Source: Arthrobacter bambusae (lineage in GTDB: Bacteria; Actinomycetota; Actinomycetes; Actinomycetales; Micrococcaceae). From it: a stretch of 64,000 nt of DNA. Location of the stretch: contig NZ_JAHHZS010000008.1 of NCBI RefSeq assembly GCF_022606295.1, positions 62,001 through 126,000 on the forward strand, read 5' to 3'. Positions 63,816 through 64,000 of this stretch are shown here, one piece after another. The number at the start of each line of letters is the position of its first letter. The first letter of the stretch is position 1. Both the position numbers and the translations under genes were made by a program. The notes under the pieces were generated by a model. That model made no database searches and was not told where the DNA came from. It saw only the letters and a program-made list of their open reading frames with translations.

Positions 63816-64000
63816 ATGATGGTTGAACCGCTGATCCGCCCGCTCGCCCTGGCGGACCCGGAGGTTGAACAGGCGATCGCCCAGGAACTCATCCGCCAGC
63901 AATCCACGCTGGAAATGATCGCCTCCGAAAACTTCGCCCCTGCAGCCGTCATGCAGGCACAGGGCTCGGTCCTGACCAACAAGTACGCGGAAGGCTACCC
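63816..64000 (+). CDS. glyA: Serine hydroxymethyltransferase, N-terminal part (cut by window edge)
   Basis: The first 61 codons of glyA are seen. [31 protein letters not shown] and [18 protein letters not shown] are the unmistakable N-terminal SHMT motifs. The enzyme interconverts glycine and serine using 5,10-methylene-tetrahydrofolate, so it can use both the glycine and the C1 units released from dimethylglycine and sarcosine. It starts at ATG 63816 (a second ATG follows directly) with AAAAGGAGA upstream. Confidence 0.95.
   Translation, partial: MMVEPLIRPLALADPEVEQAIAQELIRQQSTLEMIASENFAPAAVMQAQGSVLTNKYAEGY

Overview
The window is a GC-rich actinobacterial chromosome segment, most like Arthrobacter, Paenarthrobacter or Pseudarthrobacter (Micrococcaceae). 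The clues are GTG/TTG starts, a mycothiol-type formaldehyde dehydrogenase, a dimethylglycine oxidase very like the Arthrobacter globiformis enzyme, and a corynebacterial-style inositol cluster. I see no insertion sequence, prophage, CRISPR array or plasmid gene. Several families of short intergenic palindromic repeats are present.

1-10.9 kb is mainly housekeeping and signalling. It holds a membrane sensor cut by the left edge, a Nudix hydrolase and DUF6314 pair, tRNA-Arg(CCT), a DUF998-like membrane protein, and a small STAS-like protein coupled to a GGDEF-EAL protein. Next comes a secreted peptide with four AIGWWPN repeats, divergent from a TPR-like protein. A membrane protein, an inositol-phosphatase-family enzyme and the PcrA helicase follow. 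11.2-13.3 kb is sucCD, ending in a strong terminator and a five-copy repeat cluster.

13.6-38.9 kb is a large cyclitol (inositol) locus. A first block holds a tautomerase, iolC, a Cgl0159-family aldolase-like gene, iolD, iolA, iolE, iolG and iolH. An unrelated ArsR-SulP transporter operon interrupts it. A second block has a Gfo/Idh dehydrogenase plus a TIM-barrel isomerase (minus strand), a LacI regulator, a three-gene sugar ABC importer, and a tightly packed run of four more Gfo/Idh dehydrogenases with a hydroxypyruvate-isomerase-like enzyme. It closes with iolB and a GntR/UTRA regulator (probably IolR) on the minus strand. A shared operator-like motif, TGTC-NN-(G/T)(A/T)CA, recurs at the key promoters.

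39.1-42.4 kb holds a cupredoxin lipoprotein with a membrane partner, a class I glutamine amidotransferase, a LOG-like protein and a repeat-rich intergenic region.

42.4-64 kb is a quaternary amine and creatine catabolic island. A transporter, creatinase and IclR operon makes sarcosine from creatine. A long minus-strand operon runs from a Rieske ferredoxin through dimethylglycine oxidase, choline dehydrogenase, betaine aldehyde dehydrogenase and a glycine betaine ABC importer. Divergent from it are a ferredoxin reductase, a Rieske glycine-betaine-demethylase-type oxygenase, S-(hydroxymethyl)mycothiol dehydrogenase and an MBL hydrolase. Together they describe choline -> betaine -> dimethylglycine -> sarcosine, with formaldehyde handled by mycothiol and by folate. 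glyA begins at the right edge behind a FadR-type GntR regulator. A related palindrome, TTGCGTnnnnnGCAA, sits at both the creatinase-transporter promoter and the betaine-demethylase promoter region, suggesting IclR control of both routes.
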